This document shows, in pieces, positions 8,704 to 16,780 of a stretch of 37,495 bases of DNA. Positions within the stretch are counted from its first letter, which is position 1. Each line of letters opens with the position of its first letter. A model generated the notes under the pieces. It worked only from the letters and a program-made list of their open reading frames with translations. It had not been told where the DNA came from and searched no databases. This DNA is from an uncultured cyanobacterium. Its GTDB lineage: Bacteria > Cyanobacteriota > Vampirovibrionia > Gastranaerophilales > Gastranaerophilaceae. The DNA is taken from NCBI GenBank assembly GCA_902495705.1, contig CABUXT010000023.1, positions 1 to 37,495 of the forward strand, read 5' to 3'. The position numbers were made by a program, and so were the translations under genes.

Positions 8704-8740
8704 ACAAAAAAAATAGAGAGTCAATAAATTGACCCTCTAT
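8704..8740 (-). terminator. rho-independent terminator after tRNA-Gly
   Basis: Read on the minus strand, ATAGAGGGTCAA, a TTTA loop and TTGACTCTCTAT form a 12-bp stem with one mismatch, followed by an uninterrupted run of T. It begins immediately at the CCA end of the tRNA. Confidence 0.85.
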
Positions 8741-8815
8741 GGAGCGGAAGACGAGACTCGAACTCGCGACAGCCTGCTTGGAAGGCAGACGCTCTACCAA
8801 CTGAGCTACTTCCGC
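8740..8815 (-). tRNA. tRNA-Gly (anticodon TCC), CCA encoded
   Basis: A 76-base cloverleaf on the minus strand: acceptor GCGGAAG pairs with CTTCCGC, D-arm GCTCAGTTGGTAGAGC, anticodon loop CTTCCAA (anticodon TCC, reads GGA), T-arm GCGAGTTCGAGTCTCG-like, discriminator T and encoded CCA. Transcription ends at the hairpin directly after it. A short tyrosine recombinase lies beyond its 3' end. Confidence 0.95.
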
Positions 8816-8984
8816 AAATCTATTTAGTTTTACAAAACGATTCTACTATAAAGTCTTTTGAAAATCAAGATGTTTTTATTTCCTTTCGTCTAATTCTTTA
8901 GTATTAGTGAAAAATACTCCTTTGGTTATAGTCAAATTTATCCTTACGAATGGTGCAAAAATATGTCATGACAGCGTATTATAT

Positions 8985-9150
8985 TAATGTAAGTTCAGGT
9001 TGTCCAAGCACTTTTTCGGGGTTGCGACAAGATTTTTTCTTTTAGCGGTTTGGTTTAAAACGATTTGAACTTACGCTTTATTTCAGAAAATTTTTTATGT
9101 TTTATAACTTCCGGTTTGTATTGCACAAATATTGCAACACAAACCTTTTT
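8985..9150 (+). ncRNA. candidate small RNA, unassigned family
   Basis: GTAAGTTCA (8989-8997) and TGAACTTAC (9066-9074) are a perfect 9-bp inverted pair enclosing about 68 bases that hold a second pair, TTGTC/GACAA. A TATTATATT stretch at 8977-8985 could be a -10 box. A strong terminator follows at 9113-9150, before the next gene and with no reading frame in front of it, so some short transcript must end there. It does not match the tmRNA, SRP RNA or RNase P signatures I know. A leader element of the following gene is the main alternative, but the terminator argues against simple read-through. Confidence 0.4.
9113..9150 (+). terminator. rho-independent terminator upstream of the parvulin gene
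   Basis: GGTTTGTATTGC, a 9-base loop and GCAACACAAACC form a 12-bp stem with one A-C mismatch, followed by TTTTTATTTT. No gene on the plus strand precedes it closely, which points to a small upstream transcript or to attenuation of the downstream operon. Confidence 0.8.
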
Positions 9151-9191
9151 ATTTTATAATCACTCCTGTAGATAAGATAGGAGTTAAATTT

Positions 9192-9473
9192 ATGACAACA
9201 GAAGTTAGAGCCAGTCACATTCTTGTAAAAACAGAACAAGAGGCTAAAGACTTATACAACGAAATTAAAAACGGCAAATCTTTTGCTGAAGTTGCTCAAG
9301 AAAAATCACTTTGCCCATCAGGTCAAAATGGCGGCGATTTGGGTTTCTTTGGTAAAGGTATGATGGTTAAACCTTTTGAAGATGCAGCCTTCGCACTTGA
9401 AGTAGGTGAGTTATCTCAACCTGTTGAAACTCAATTCGGATGGCACTTAATCGAAGTTACAGGAAAACACTAA
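9192..9473 (+). CDS. parvulin-type peptidyl-prolyl cis-trans isomerase
   Basis: 93 residues from ATG 9192, chosen because a TAGGAG ribosome site lies about 8 bases upstream; a longer in-frame start at 9132 would run through the terminator. VRASHILVKTEQEA, LCPSGQNGGDLGFFGKG and LSQPVETQFGWHLIEVTG are the signature blocks of a stand-alone rotamase domain, with the two active-site histidines in SHIL and GWHLI. It has no signal peptide, so it is a cytoplasmic single-domain isomerase that assists folding of proline-containing chains. It is the first gene of a three-gene operon, 1 base before the aminopeptidase. Confidence 0.93.
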   Translation: MTTEVRASHILVKTEQEAKDLYNEIKNGKSFAEVAQEKSLCPSGQNGGDLGFFGKGMMVKPFEDAAFALEVGELSQPVETQFGWHLIEVTGKH

Positions 9474-9474
9474 G

Positions 9475-11049
9475 ATGGATTCAATCGCGGTAATAAGAAA
9501 TTTCATGGTCGAAAATGGGCTTAATTACCTGTTGGTCAATTCAACGAATGAATTTTTGGTTGAGTATAATACTTTAGAAGAAAATTCGCGCTACAAATTG
9601 ACAGGTTTTTCAGGTTCTACAGGAGAGGCTTTGGTTACTCCTGACAAGATTTATTTGTTTGTAGATGGCAGATACCATATTCAGGCAGATAACGAAGTCG
9701 ACCATGAAAAAATTACCGTGGTAAAACTTCAAACAGGACAAAAATATCTTGATGAATTGATAAATTTGATTCCTGAAAATGAAATTTTAGGAATTTTTGC
9801 CAAGAAAAATTCGCAGAAAAAATATGAAATTTTGAGTCAAAAAAGGCAGATAAAATTACTGAATTTTGACCCGTTGGATGGTGAAAATATTCCAAATTAT
9901 GAAGATAAAAATGTAGAAATTGATATCAAATATACAGGTTTATCAACAGAGAAAAAAATATCAAAAATTTCGTCAAAATTATCAGAAAACGAAGTGCTTT
10001 ATGTGACTGATTTAGATGAGGTTTCATACCTTTTCAATATGCGAAATTTTTCTCAAAATTTTTCAGCAAAAATCAGAGCAAAAGCTTTAATTTTTAAAGA
10101 TAAATTTGAATTATTTACTCAAAGTAAGTTGTCAAAACTTGAGCAAATTTTAAAAGATATTGATAAAAAAGTTTTTGTAGATAAAAATACAATAAATGCA
10201 TTTGATTTTTCTATTTTAAAAGACAAAGTTTGTGAAATTGAAGAAAATCCGATTGCCATAATGAAAGCTCAAAAAAATGACGCAGAACTTAATCATTTGA
10301 TTGCTGCTTTTAACCGTACAGATAAGGCTGTTTTGGCGACAAGAGACTATATTTATAATAATGATAACCTTTCAGAATATGATATTGCAAAATATCTGGA
10401 AGAGCAATTCAAGGCACAAGGCGCAATTGGCTTGAGTTTTAATTCTATTGTTGCTAAGGATAAAAATTCTGCCTTGGCTCATTATTCAAAATCTTCAAAA
10501 GACGAAATTGTAAAAGATGGAAGTCTTGTTTTGATTGATTGCGGTGGGTATTTTGAAGGTGGTTTGGCAACTGATATTACAAGAGTTTTTGTAAAAGGTG
10601 AGCCGTCAAAACTTCACAAAAAGATTTATACAACTGTGTTAAAGGCATTTTTGCATTCGTTTAATTATGCAAAAACTCATTTAAAAAGACCTTTGATAGG
10701 TTATGATGTGGCAAAAAGTGCCCATGAGTTTTTCGATAGTCAGGATGTTGATGGGTTCGTTTTTAATCACGGTTTAGGACACGGTATTGGCATAAATGTT
10801 CACGAATATCCGCCAAATTTGAGTATCGGCGAGTTGGCAAAGGCCGAAATAAAAGACGGTATGTGCTTTTCAATCGAGCCAGGGCTATATAGAGAAGGTT
10901 ATTTTGGTGTAAGGCTTGAAAACTCTTGCTATTTCAAGGATAACGATATTCATTCTTTTGTGCACATGAATTATGAGAAAAAACTCATCAATTTTGATAT
11001 GCTAAATGAACAGGAAAAGCTTTGGCTGGATGAATTTGAGGTTAAATAA
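9475..11049 (+). CDS. aminopeptidase P family metallopeptidase (Xaa-Pro aminopeptidase, M24B)
   Basis: 524 residues. Two creatinase-type N-terminal regions precede the pita-bread catalytic domain from about residue 270. The dinuclear metal ligands are visible: D355 in LIDCGGYF, D367 in LATDITRVF, the histidine in GHGIGINVHEYPP, the glutamate in SIEPGLYREG and the glutamate in VRLENSCYF. Such enzymes remove an N-terminal residue preceding proline and act in the cytoplasm. Its ATG is one base after the parvulin stop and its stop overlaps the start of the methyltransferase gene. Two proline-related proteins in one operon suggest a shared role in protein turnover or folding. Confidence 0.92.
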   Translation: MDSIAVIRNFMVENGLNYLLVNSTNEFLVEYNTLEENSRYKLTGFSGSTGEALVTPDKIYLFVDGRYHIQADNEVDHEKITVVKLQTGQKYLDELINLIPENEILGIFAKKNSQKKYEILSQKRQIKLLNFDPLDGENIPNYEDKNVEIDIKYTGLSTEKKISKISSKLSENEVLYVTDLDEVSYLFNMRNFSQNFSAKIRAKALIFKDKFELFTQSKLSKLEQILKDIDKKVFVDKNTINAFDFSILKDKVCEIEENPIAIMKAQKNDAELNHLIAAFNRTDKAVLATRDYIYNNDNLSEYDIAKYLEEQFKAQGAIGLSFNSIVAKDKNSALAHYSKSSKDEIVKDGSLVLIDCGGYFEGGLATDITRVFVKGEPSKLHKKIYTTVLKAFLHSFNYAKTHLKRPLIGYDVAKSAHEFFDSQDVDGFVFNHGLGHGIGINVHEYPPNLSIGELAKAEIKDGMCFSIEPGLYREGYFGVRLENSCYFKDNDIHSFVHMNYEKKLINFDMLNEQEKLWLDEFEVK

Positions 11050-11795
11050 TGGAAATAACTAGTGTAAATAACGATTTGGTCAAAGAAACCGCAAAACTTC
11101 AACAAAAAAAATATAGAAACCAAAGCGGAAAATTTTTGTTAGAAGGCTACAAGGCTATTCGAGAGGCTTTTGACTGTGGTATTCAGTTGGATAGAGTTTT
11201 TGTTGATAAAAAATATTTGAGTGAGTATTCTTTTGTCGGTGATGTAATTGAAACGACGGATGCTGTCTTGAAAAAACTTTCTACAACAGATTCTGCTCCG
11301 GAAGCTGTTGCGGTGGGGGTTCAAAAAGAGTATGACAAAAAGCTTTTGAAATCATCTAAAAAGGTAGTTTTGCTTGAAAATATCAAAGATTTAGGTAATT
11401 TAGGGACAATTATTCGTTCGTCTTTGGCATTTGGAGCGGATGCAATTATTTTGTACGGTGACAGTGTTGACATTTATAATCCAAAGTGTGTAAGAGCATC
11501 TGTTGGTAATTTGTGGAAATTGCCGATTTTTCACTTCAAAAGTTTAGATGAGTTAAGAGATAACTTTTCTGATTTTGAGCGAGTTGCAACTCTTCCGCGC
11601 AGTAATAATTTGTTAAAAACATACAAGGCAAAACTTCCGACTCTTGTGATGTTTGGGAGTGAGGCAGATGGTTTGTCAGATGAATTGATAGAATTTTCAA
11701 CTGACTCCGTAAAAATCGAGATGGCAAAAACTGTTGAGTCCTTGAATTTGGCGACTTCCGTTTCTGTTATTTTATACCAGTTGTTTGTTGATTAA
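11049..11795 (+). CDS. TrmH/SpoU-family RNA 2'-O-ribose methyltransferase
   Basis: 248 residues. An N-terminal substrate-binding segment (QSGKFLLEGYKAIREAFDCG) precedes the SPOUT knot. Motif 1 is LENIKDLGNLGTIIRSSLAF, with the family asparagine and arginine; motif 2 is VMFGSEADGLS; motif 3 is EMAKTVESLNLATSVSVILY. Members use S-adenosylmethionine to methylate ribose in 23S rRNA or tRNA; the target cannot be told apart from sequence alone. Its start overlaps the aminopeptidase stop by one base (TAATG), making it the last gene of the parvulin operon. Confidence 0.92.
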   Translation: MEITSVNNDLVKETAKLQQKKYRNQSGKFLLEGYKAIREAFDCGIQLDRVFVDKKYLSEYSFVGDVIETTDAVLKKLSTTDSAPEAVAVGVQKEYDKKLLKSSKKVVLLENIKDLGNLGTIIRSSLAFGADAIILYGDSVDIYNPKCVRASVGNLWKLPIFHFKSLDELRDNFSDFERVATLPRSNNLLKTYKAKLPTLVMFGSEADGLSDELIEFSTDSVKIEMAKTVESLNLATSVSVILYQLFVD

Positions 11796-11818
11796 AAATG
11801 TGGTAAGATTTGATTTTC

Positions 11819-11828
11819 CTGTTATAAT
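11819..11828 (+). promoter_or_regulatory. extended -10 promoter for the secreted 164-residue protein
   Basis: CTGTTATAAT contains TG-N-TATAAT, an extended -10 box, 25 bases before the ATG at 11854. No good -35 box stands 17 bases upstream, which suits the extended class. Confidence 0.5.
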
Positions 11829-11853
11829 TTTTGAAATAGCATAGGAGGTTATT

Positions 11854-12348
11854 ATGAAAAAATTATTGTTGGTTCTAGGTTTGGTTGTGTTGACTGCTAA
11901 CAGTGTTTTGGCAATTGATTTTGATAATATTCGCAAAAATACTGCCAAAACGGTTAATGAACAAGTTAATTTGATTACTGCAATCAATGCAAAGCAATTG
12001 CAAGACGAAAGAGATTTCAAAAAATCTTTGAGTTCTGAAAAATGCCGTATGTTGGCTCATTATTTGTTGGTTGCAGATGATGTCAAAACATATAATAACG
12101 GCGGAGATTCTTACTATAAAGCTGCCGTAAATTTGATTCAAAAAGGTCAAAGTGCCGGCAATTCAAATTATAACTATGCAAAGAAGGCAAAAGTTTTTGC
12201 GGATGAAATGGCAAGTGTAGCAAGTAAAAATTCAAAATTGCCAAGCGCTGATGAGTTTGAAGTAAAGAAAATCACGGTGACAGATGAAACTTGGGCGGTT
12301 TTGGATAAAGATTTGAAAAAAATGATTATGTTTTTGAATACATACTAG
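11854..12348 (+). CDS. hypothetical secreted protein
   Basis: 164 residues. The start is firm: AGGAGG lies 5 bases upstream. Residues 1-20 (MKKLLLVLGLVVLTANSVLA) are a classical signal peptide with a likely cut after A20. The mature part is lysine-rich and mostly helical with a single cysteine, and no domain is recognised. It has its own extended -10 promoter and ends at a hairpin shared with the convergent gene downstream. It is probably periplasmic or surface-exposed. Function unknown. Confidence 0.75.
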   Translation: MKKLLLVLGLVVLTANSVLAIDFDNIRKNTAKTVNEQVNLITAINAKQLQDERDFKKSLSSEKCRMLAHYLLVADDVKTYNNGGDSYYKAAVNLIQKGQSAGNSNYNYAKKAKVFADEMASVASKNSKLPSADEFEVKKITVTDETWAVLDKDLKKMIMFLNTY

Positions 12349-12370
12349 AAAGAAATTTTTGAATAAATAA

Positions 12371-12408
12371 AAAAGACCGACACAAAAATTCAGGTGTTCG
12401 GTCTTTTT
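12371..12408. terminator. bidirectional terminator between convergent genes
   Basis: AAAAGACCGA-CAC and GTG-TTCGGTCTTTT pair with one bulged base around a 10-base loop. A precedes and T follows the stem, so it can end transcripts from both sides. The stop codon of the minus-strand gene (12407-12409) lies inside it. Confidence 0.8.
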
Positions 12409-12670
12409 ATTTGATTAATTTGTCCATCCAGTTTTCAAGCCAAGAAGGTTTCATTGGCGGAAGGTCTTTTTCTTGTTTTGGCAATTTTGAAATCATTTCA
12501 AAAGAATCAATTTCTGTATCGTCACCAAAAAGACTTTTTGAAAATTCTTCTTTTTTCTTTTTGCCGCGCATCATATAGCCTGTGTTGCCGCCTGAACCTC
12601 CGTCGTTGTTCATATTTGCTGCTGCTTTGATTACCGGTTGAGCTCTGCCTATGTTTACATCAAAACTCAT
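12407..12670 (-). CDS. hypothetical small protein with basic, low-complexity centre
   Basis: 87 residues beginning MSFDVNIGRAQPVIKAAANM, followed by a glycine/asparagine-rich stretch, a basic patch (GKKKKEEF) and a tryptophan-containing C-terminus (PSWLENWMDKLIK). No domain is recognised and there is no signal peptide. It is divergent from the next plus-strand gene, with a shared 228-base promoter region, and converges with the secreted-protein gene on a common terminator. A structural or adaptor peptide is possible; function unknown. Confidence 0.6.
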   Translation of the reverse strand: MSFDVNIGRAQPVIKAAANMNNDGGSGGNTGYMMRGKKKKEEFSKSLFGDDTEIDSFEMISKLPKQEKDLPPMKPSWLENWMDKLIK

Positions 12671-12898
12671 TTTTCTGATTCCTTATATTTTTCCCTTATA
12701 TATATAAAGTATATTTTTCTAAATTTTTGTTACAATTTGGGTGAAAATTTTACAAAAATTCACAATTCCAGTAGGTGTAAAATCTACACTATCAGATGGA
12801 AATCAGGATATATTACTTTTTGTAAAATTTTTTAAAAGCGCTGAAATTTCAATAAAAAATATACGTTAATATATAAAAGAGAGAATTTGAGGTTTTCT

Positions 12899-13807
12899 AT
12901 GTCAATTGCGATAAATGCAGATTTATCATATATCCAAAGACGGTTGAACATTCCTGAAATCAGGATGCATACCTATGAAAACATGACTGTGGATGAAATT
13001 GTCAAAGCTGAGGCTGCGGCAGGCAATCAGGAGGCTATTCAATTGGCTGCGGATATGTTTACTGACGTGAACATGTTGACTGAACTCTTTCAACTTGCAG
13101 ACCCAGAAAACAAATTGACAATTATGCAGGCAATGACCTCTTCTCAACTTGAAAAACTTGTTCCAATGCTTGAACAAGACGATTTGGTGCAAGGTTTGAA
13201 TTATTTTACCCAAGACAGTTTGCTTGAATTAATGAAACATATTCCAAAGGAAGAACTTGTAAAAACAGTTATGGAGATGTTTTCGCAAGAACAAGTAATT
13301 GAATTTATGCCGGAAAAAGAATTAGATAATGTTTTGACAGATTTTGATACGGACAAAGAACGAATTTTGGAAAACTTGAAATCTATTCCTGAAATGTATT
13401 TGCAACAAATCGTTGAAAGTATTACAGGAGAAGAGGCTCAAGGAAATTCAAATGAATTGATTCTTCAAATCGGACAATTTGGTGACCAAGATTACAAAAA
13501 TGCCATAACAAATTTGCAACCTGCTCAAAAGCGTGAGTTGACATATTTGATGACAAATCAAGAACCAAAATTGTTTGAAAAATTCAGTACAGATGCTTAT
13601 ACACATATCATAAATCGAGAACGCGACAAGGAAGATACAGTGAAGGCTATGAGGGTGATTAAGCCTGAATATTTGCAAAAAATGATAACTCAACTTCCGC
13701 AAGATTTGTTGTCTATTGTGACGACTCAGATTGATACCGAAAAATTTGCAGATTCTTTGATTAATAAATTCCCTGAATTGTTGGCTCAGTTCGTTGCCGC
13801 AGGCTAG
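12899..13807 (+). CDS. hypothetical all-helical repeat protein (MgtE-N/FliG-like appearance)
   Basis: 302 residues from ATG 12899. The ribosome site TGAGG is 6 bases upstream, whereas a TTG 12 bases earlier overlaps that site and is unlikely. Acidic helical repeats follow each other (QLEKLVPMLEQDDLVQGLNY, DSLLELMKHIPKEELVKTVM, EFMPEKELDNVLTDFDTDKE). This pattern resembles the superhelical N-domain of MgtE and FliG middle-domain repeats, but that is appearance, not homology I can prove. No membrane segment. Its N-terminus SIAINADL loosely echoes that of the divergent small gene (SFDVNIG), hinting at joint work. Confidence 0.65.
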   Translation: MSIAINADLSYIQRRLNIPEIRMHTYENMTVDEIVKAEAAAGNQEAIQLAADMFTDVNMLTELFQLADPENKLTIMQAMTSSQLEKLVPMLEQDDLVQGLNYFTQDSLLELMKHIPKEELVKTVMEMFSQEQVIEFMPEKELDNVLTDFDTDKERILENLKSIPEMYLQQIVESITGEEAQGNSNELILQIGQFGDQDYKNAITNLQPAQKRELTYLMTNQEPKLFEKFSTDAYTHIINRERDKEDTVKAMRVIKPEYLQKMITQLPQDLLSIVTTQIDTEKFADSLINKFPELLAQFVAAG

Positions 13808-13860
13808 TCAATGTTAGGCAGAAAGGGATTAAAAATCTCAAATTGAACAAATAGAATAAC

Positions 13861-13894
13861 TGTCATTCCGAACTTGTTTCGGAATCCTTTCAAT
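13861..13894 (+). repeat. 34-bp TGTCATTCCGAA palindromic repeat
   Basis: ATTCCGAA and TTCGGAAT form the stem, with TGTC before it and CCTTTCAAT after it. An inverted copy with about three mismatches, all in or near the loop, lies at 22712-22745. Confidence 0.8.
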
Positions 13895-14056
13895 AATCAA
13901 GATTTATCAATAAGAATATTTGCGTAATTATTAATATGGAAAAGACCCTGAATCAAGTTCAGGGTCACGATTTACCCTCTCCAAGGGAGAGTGCTATGGT
14001 GAGGGTTTGTCCAGTTTATTTTGAGGTCAGCTTTACCAAACCGACAACAAAATCAA

Positions 14057-14130
14057 CATTGATAGATTCTGAATAGGATAAAATCTAAGCCAAACAAGTT
14101 TGCAAGATTTTTAATCCTTTCAGAATGACA
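14057..14130 (+). repeat. 74-bp palindromic repeat, copy 1
   Basis: Begins CATTGATAGATTCTGAATAG and ends CTTTCAGAATGACA. The two halves pair as an imperfect hairpin (ATTCTGAA...GGAT...AAAATC with GATTTT...ATCC...TTCAGAAT). It is identical to 23306-23379 except for four bases around the loop, and shares only its ends with 28356-28429. Confidence 0.85.
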
Positions 14131-14174
14131 TTTTTTTCTGTACTCTTCTATTTGTTACAAATGTTACATATAAG

Positions 14175-14203
14175 TTGAAATTATACTATGTCCGTAATAC
14201 GAT
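14175..14203 (+). promoter_or_regulatory. candidate glyQ promoter
   Basis: TTGAAA (14175-14180), a 17-base spacer and TACGAT (14198-14203) give a plausible sigma-70-type promoter about 40 bases before the glyQ ATG. TACAAT at 14224-14229 is an alternative -10. Confidence 0.4.
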
Positions 14204-14243
14204 AAATAAACGAGTGTAGATAGTACAATATTGGATTTATGTT

Positions 14244-15134
14244 ATGGCGCTAAATTTTCAAGAACTAGTTTTTAATTTACAAAAATTTTGGTCAGATTAC
14301 GGTTGTATAATTCAACAACCTTATGACATCGAAAAAGGTGCATCTACAATGAACCCTGCAACTTTCTTGCGTTCATTGGGACCTGAACCTTGGAACACTG
14401 CAATGATTGAACCTTGCAGAAGACCGACCGATGCTCGTTATGGTGAAAACCCTAACAGATTAGGTCATTATTTTCAGTTTCAAGTTATCTTGAAACCATC
14501 ACCTGATAATGCTCAAGAGCTTTATTTGCAAAGCTTGGAGGCTATGGGTATTGATTTGACTCAGCACGATGTGAGATTTGTAGAAGATAACTGGGAATCT
14601 CCAACATTAGGTGCAGCAGGTGTTGGTTGGGAAGTATGGCTTGATGGTATGGAAATTACTCAGTTTACTTACTTCCAACAAGTCGGCGGTGTCGAAATTA
14701 AACCTGTGGCACTTGAGTTGACTTATGGTTTGGAACGTATTGCAATGTATCTTCAAAACAAAGAATCCGTATACGATATTATGTGGAATGATACATTAAA
14801 ATACGGCGATATTTATTTACAAAATGAAATCGAACAATCAAAATATAATTTTGAAGTTTCTGATACTGATTCATTGTTTACAATGTTTGATTTGTATCAA
14901 AAAGAGGTTGATAATTGCTTGAAATCTAAGTTGGTTTTGCCGGCTTACGATTATGTTTTGAAATGTTCTCATACATTTAACTTGCTTGATGCGCATGGTG
15001 TAATAAGTAAGGATGAAAGAAATAATTTCATCGGCAGAGTCAGAACAATGGCATCTGCAGTTGCAAGATTGTATGTTGAACAACGTGAGGCAATGGGATT
15101 CCCTCTTTGCAAAAAAGAAAAAGCACTTGTGTAA
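14244..15134 (+). CDS. glyQ: glycyl-tRNA synthetase alpha subunit
   Basis: 296 residues, the usual length for bacterial GlyQ. Strongly conserved blocks are present: LQKFWSDYGCIIQQPYDIEK, GASTMNPATFLRSLGPEPWN, EPCRRPTDARYGENPNRLGH, VRFVEDNWESPTLGAAGVGW and EVWLDGMEITQFTYFQQVGG. GlyQ forms the catalytic half of the alpha2beta2 enzyme that charges tRNA-Gly with glycine in the cytoplasm. The beta subunit gene glyS is not adjacent; amino-acid permeases follow instead, so the two subunits must be encoded apart in this genome. A tRNA-Gly(TCC) gene lies about 5.5 kb upstream. Confidence 0.97.
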   Translation: MALNFQELVFNLQKFWSDYGCIIQQPYDIEKGASTMNPATFLRSLGPEPWNTAMIEPCRRPTDARYGENPNRLGHYFQFQVILKPSPDNAQELYLQSLEAMGIDLTQHDVRFVEDNWESPTLGAAGVGWEVWLDGMEITQFTYFQQVGGVEIKPVALELTYGLERIAMYLQNKESVYDIMWNDTLKYGDIYLQNEIEQSKYNFEVSDTDSLFTMFDLYQKEVDNCLKSKLVLPAYDYVLKCSHTFNLLDAHGVISKDERNNFIGRVRTMASAVARLYVEQREAMGFPLCKKEKALV

Positions 15135-15196
15135 ATTTGCACATTGATAGTGGAAGTAGTAGTAGCAATTTTGCTATGCAATTATAAGGAAAATAA

Positions 15197-16780
15197 ATGG
15201 CTGAAAAATTTAACAGAGCGACATTTACCAGAAGTTTTTTGAGAAATATCACAAGGATTAAAGCTCCTGATGAAATGCTTGCTGAGGCAAAAGCTCAAGG
15301 GTTGGAAAAAACTTTGGGCGTTGTTGATTTGATTGTGTTAGGCGTAGGTGCAATTATCGGTTCAGGAATTTTTGCGGTTGTTGGTATTGCAGCTGCAGGT
15401 GGTGCTGATGGTTCTTCTGTCGGAGCAGGTCCTGCTCTTGTTGTATCAATGATTATTGCAGCGATTGCCTGTATTTTTTCAGCGTTATGCTATTCTGAGT
15501 TTGCAACAATGATTCCTGTTGCAGGTGGTGCTTATACATATACCTTTGCAACATTGGGTGAATTTGCCGCTTGGATGGTAGGTTGGGTTTTGATGCTTGA
15601 ATATGCAATCGGTTTTATCGCCGTTGCATGCGCTTGGTCAAACCACTTTGTACAATTTATGGCTGGTTTTGACAAGGTGTTGCCGGCATGGCTTGCTCAT
15701 CCTCCTGTATGGTTGACTAATGATGTATTTTCAGCAGGTAAACTTGTTGCCGAAAACCCTGGAATCCATGTTCCAACATTTTTTGGTATGCCGATTTGTA
15801 TAAATTTACCTGCAATTTTGATTGTATTGTTAATTACGGCAATTTTGGTTAAAGGTACAAAAGATTCTGCAAAAATGGCAGGTTTGATGGTATTTATCAA
15901 ACTTGCGGTTATCGGTTTGTTTATTGTTGCCGGTGCATTTTTCGTAAGACCTGAAAACTGGACTCCGTTTGCTCCACACGGTGCAGAAGGTATCTTTGCA
16001 GGGGCATTTTTAATATTCTTTGCTTATATCGGATTTGACGCTTTGGCTACAGCTGCCGAAGAATGTAAAAATCCGCAAAAAGATTTGCCAATAGGTATTA
16101 TTGGTTCTTTAGTAATAACAACTATTGTTTATGTATTAGTTGCGCTTGTTTTAACAGGCATGCAAAATACAAGCGGTCCTGTTCCGCTAGACTTTTTGAA
16201 AGCTCCGATGGCATATTGTATGATGCAGGCTAAACAAAACTGGGCAGCAGGATTGATTTCTGTAGGTTCACTTGCAGGTTTAACCTCTGTGTTGTTGGTT
16301 TTAGAAATGGCTGCAACAAGAATTTTGTTTGCAATGAGCCGTGACCACTTCATTTCAAAACGATTCCAAAAACTTGACCCTAAATACAAAACTCCTGCAT
16401 TGTTGACTTGGACAGTTGGTGTTTTGGCTGTAGTCGGTATTTTGACATTGAATTTGGATGTGGCTGCTGAACTTTGTAACTACGGTACATTTACATCATT
16501 CATTATTGTTTGTGTTGCCGTGTTGATTTTACGTCATACTGACCCAAAAAGACCAAGACCGTTCAAAGTTCCGTTTTCACCGGTTACACCTGCATTGGGT
16601 ATAATTTGCTGTGGCGGTTTGATGATTTATAAATCAGCTCAAGCAGGTAGTTCAGCATTGTTGTTCCCTGTTTGGTTGGGTGTAGGTGCAATTATTTACT
16701 TGCTATACGGATTTATCAAAAACAGAAATAACGAAAACAGAATACATAAAGAAATAGTACATGGAACGAGTGAAAATTAG
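15197..16780 (+). CDS. APC-superfamily amino acid permease, copy 1 (cationic amino acid transporter type)
   Basis: 527 residues with about 12 to 13 hydrophobic segments. LGVGAIIGSGIFAVVGIAAA in the first helix is the substrate-binding glycine motif of the APC superfamily, and FAYIGFDALATAAEECKNPQ around residue 280 is the conserved cytoplasmic-side block. The start follows AAGGAAAATAA. Members import amino acids across the inner membrane by proton or solute coupling; specificity is not deducible. It lies 62 bases after glyQ and overlaps the paralogous permease, so one transcript may carry all three. Confidence 0.92.
   Translation: MAEKFNRATFTRSFLRNITRIKAPDEMLAEAKAQGLEKTLGVVDLIVLGVGAIIGSGIFAVVGIAAAGGADGSSVGAGPALVVSMIIAAIACIFSALCYSEFATMIPVAGGAYTYTFATLGEFAAWMVGWVLMLEYAIGFIAVACAWSNHFVQFMAGFDKVLPAWLAHPPVWLTNDVFSAGKLVAENPGIHVPTFFGMPICINLPAILIVLLITAILVKGTKDSAKMAGLMVFIKLAVIGLFIVAGAFFVRPENWTPFAPHGAEGIFAGAFLIFFAYIGFDALATAAEECKNPQKDLPIGIIGSLVITTIVYVLVALVLTGMQNTSGPVPLDFLKAPMAYCMMQAKQNWAAGLISVGSLAGLTSVLLVLEMAATRILFAMSRDHFISKRFQKLDPKYKTPALLTWTVGVLAVVGILTLNLDVAAELCNYGTFTSFIIVCVAVLILRHTDPKRPRPFKVPFSPVTPALGIICCGGLMIYKSAQAGSSALLFPVWLGVGAIIYLLYGFIKNRNNENRIHKEIVHGTSEN

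Larger units (their letters stand above)
13808..14174. repeat. intergenic cluster of palindromic repeats upstream of glyQ
   Basis: No gene here. Four hairpin-forming units follow each other: 13861-13894 (ATTCCGAA/TTCGGAAT), 13945-13966 (ACCCTGAA/TTCAGGGT), 13973-13997 (CCCTCTCC/GGGAGAG) and the 74-bp unit 14057-14130. Closely similar units recur in two other gaps of this window. Confidence 0.8.

Noticed and set aside
8432..8815. tRNA-Gly as the attachment site of the short recombinase
   Set aside because: Position and distance fit, but no second copy of the tRNA 3' end is visible in the window and no element genes accompany the recombinase.
13808..14243. CRISPR array in the repeat-rich gaps
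   Set aside because: The units are palindromic, differ in length and spacing, and are not separated by uniform spacers; no cas genes are near.
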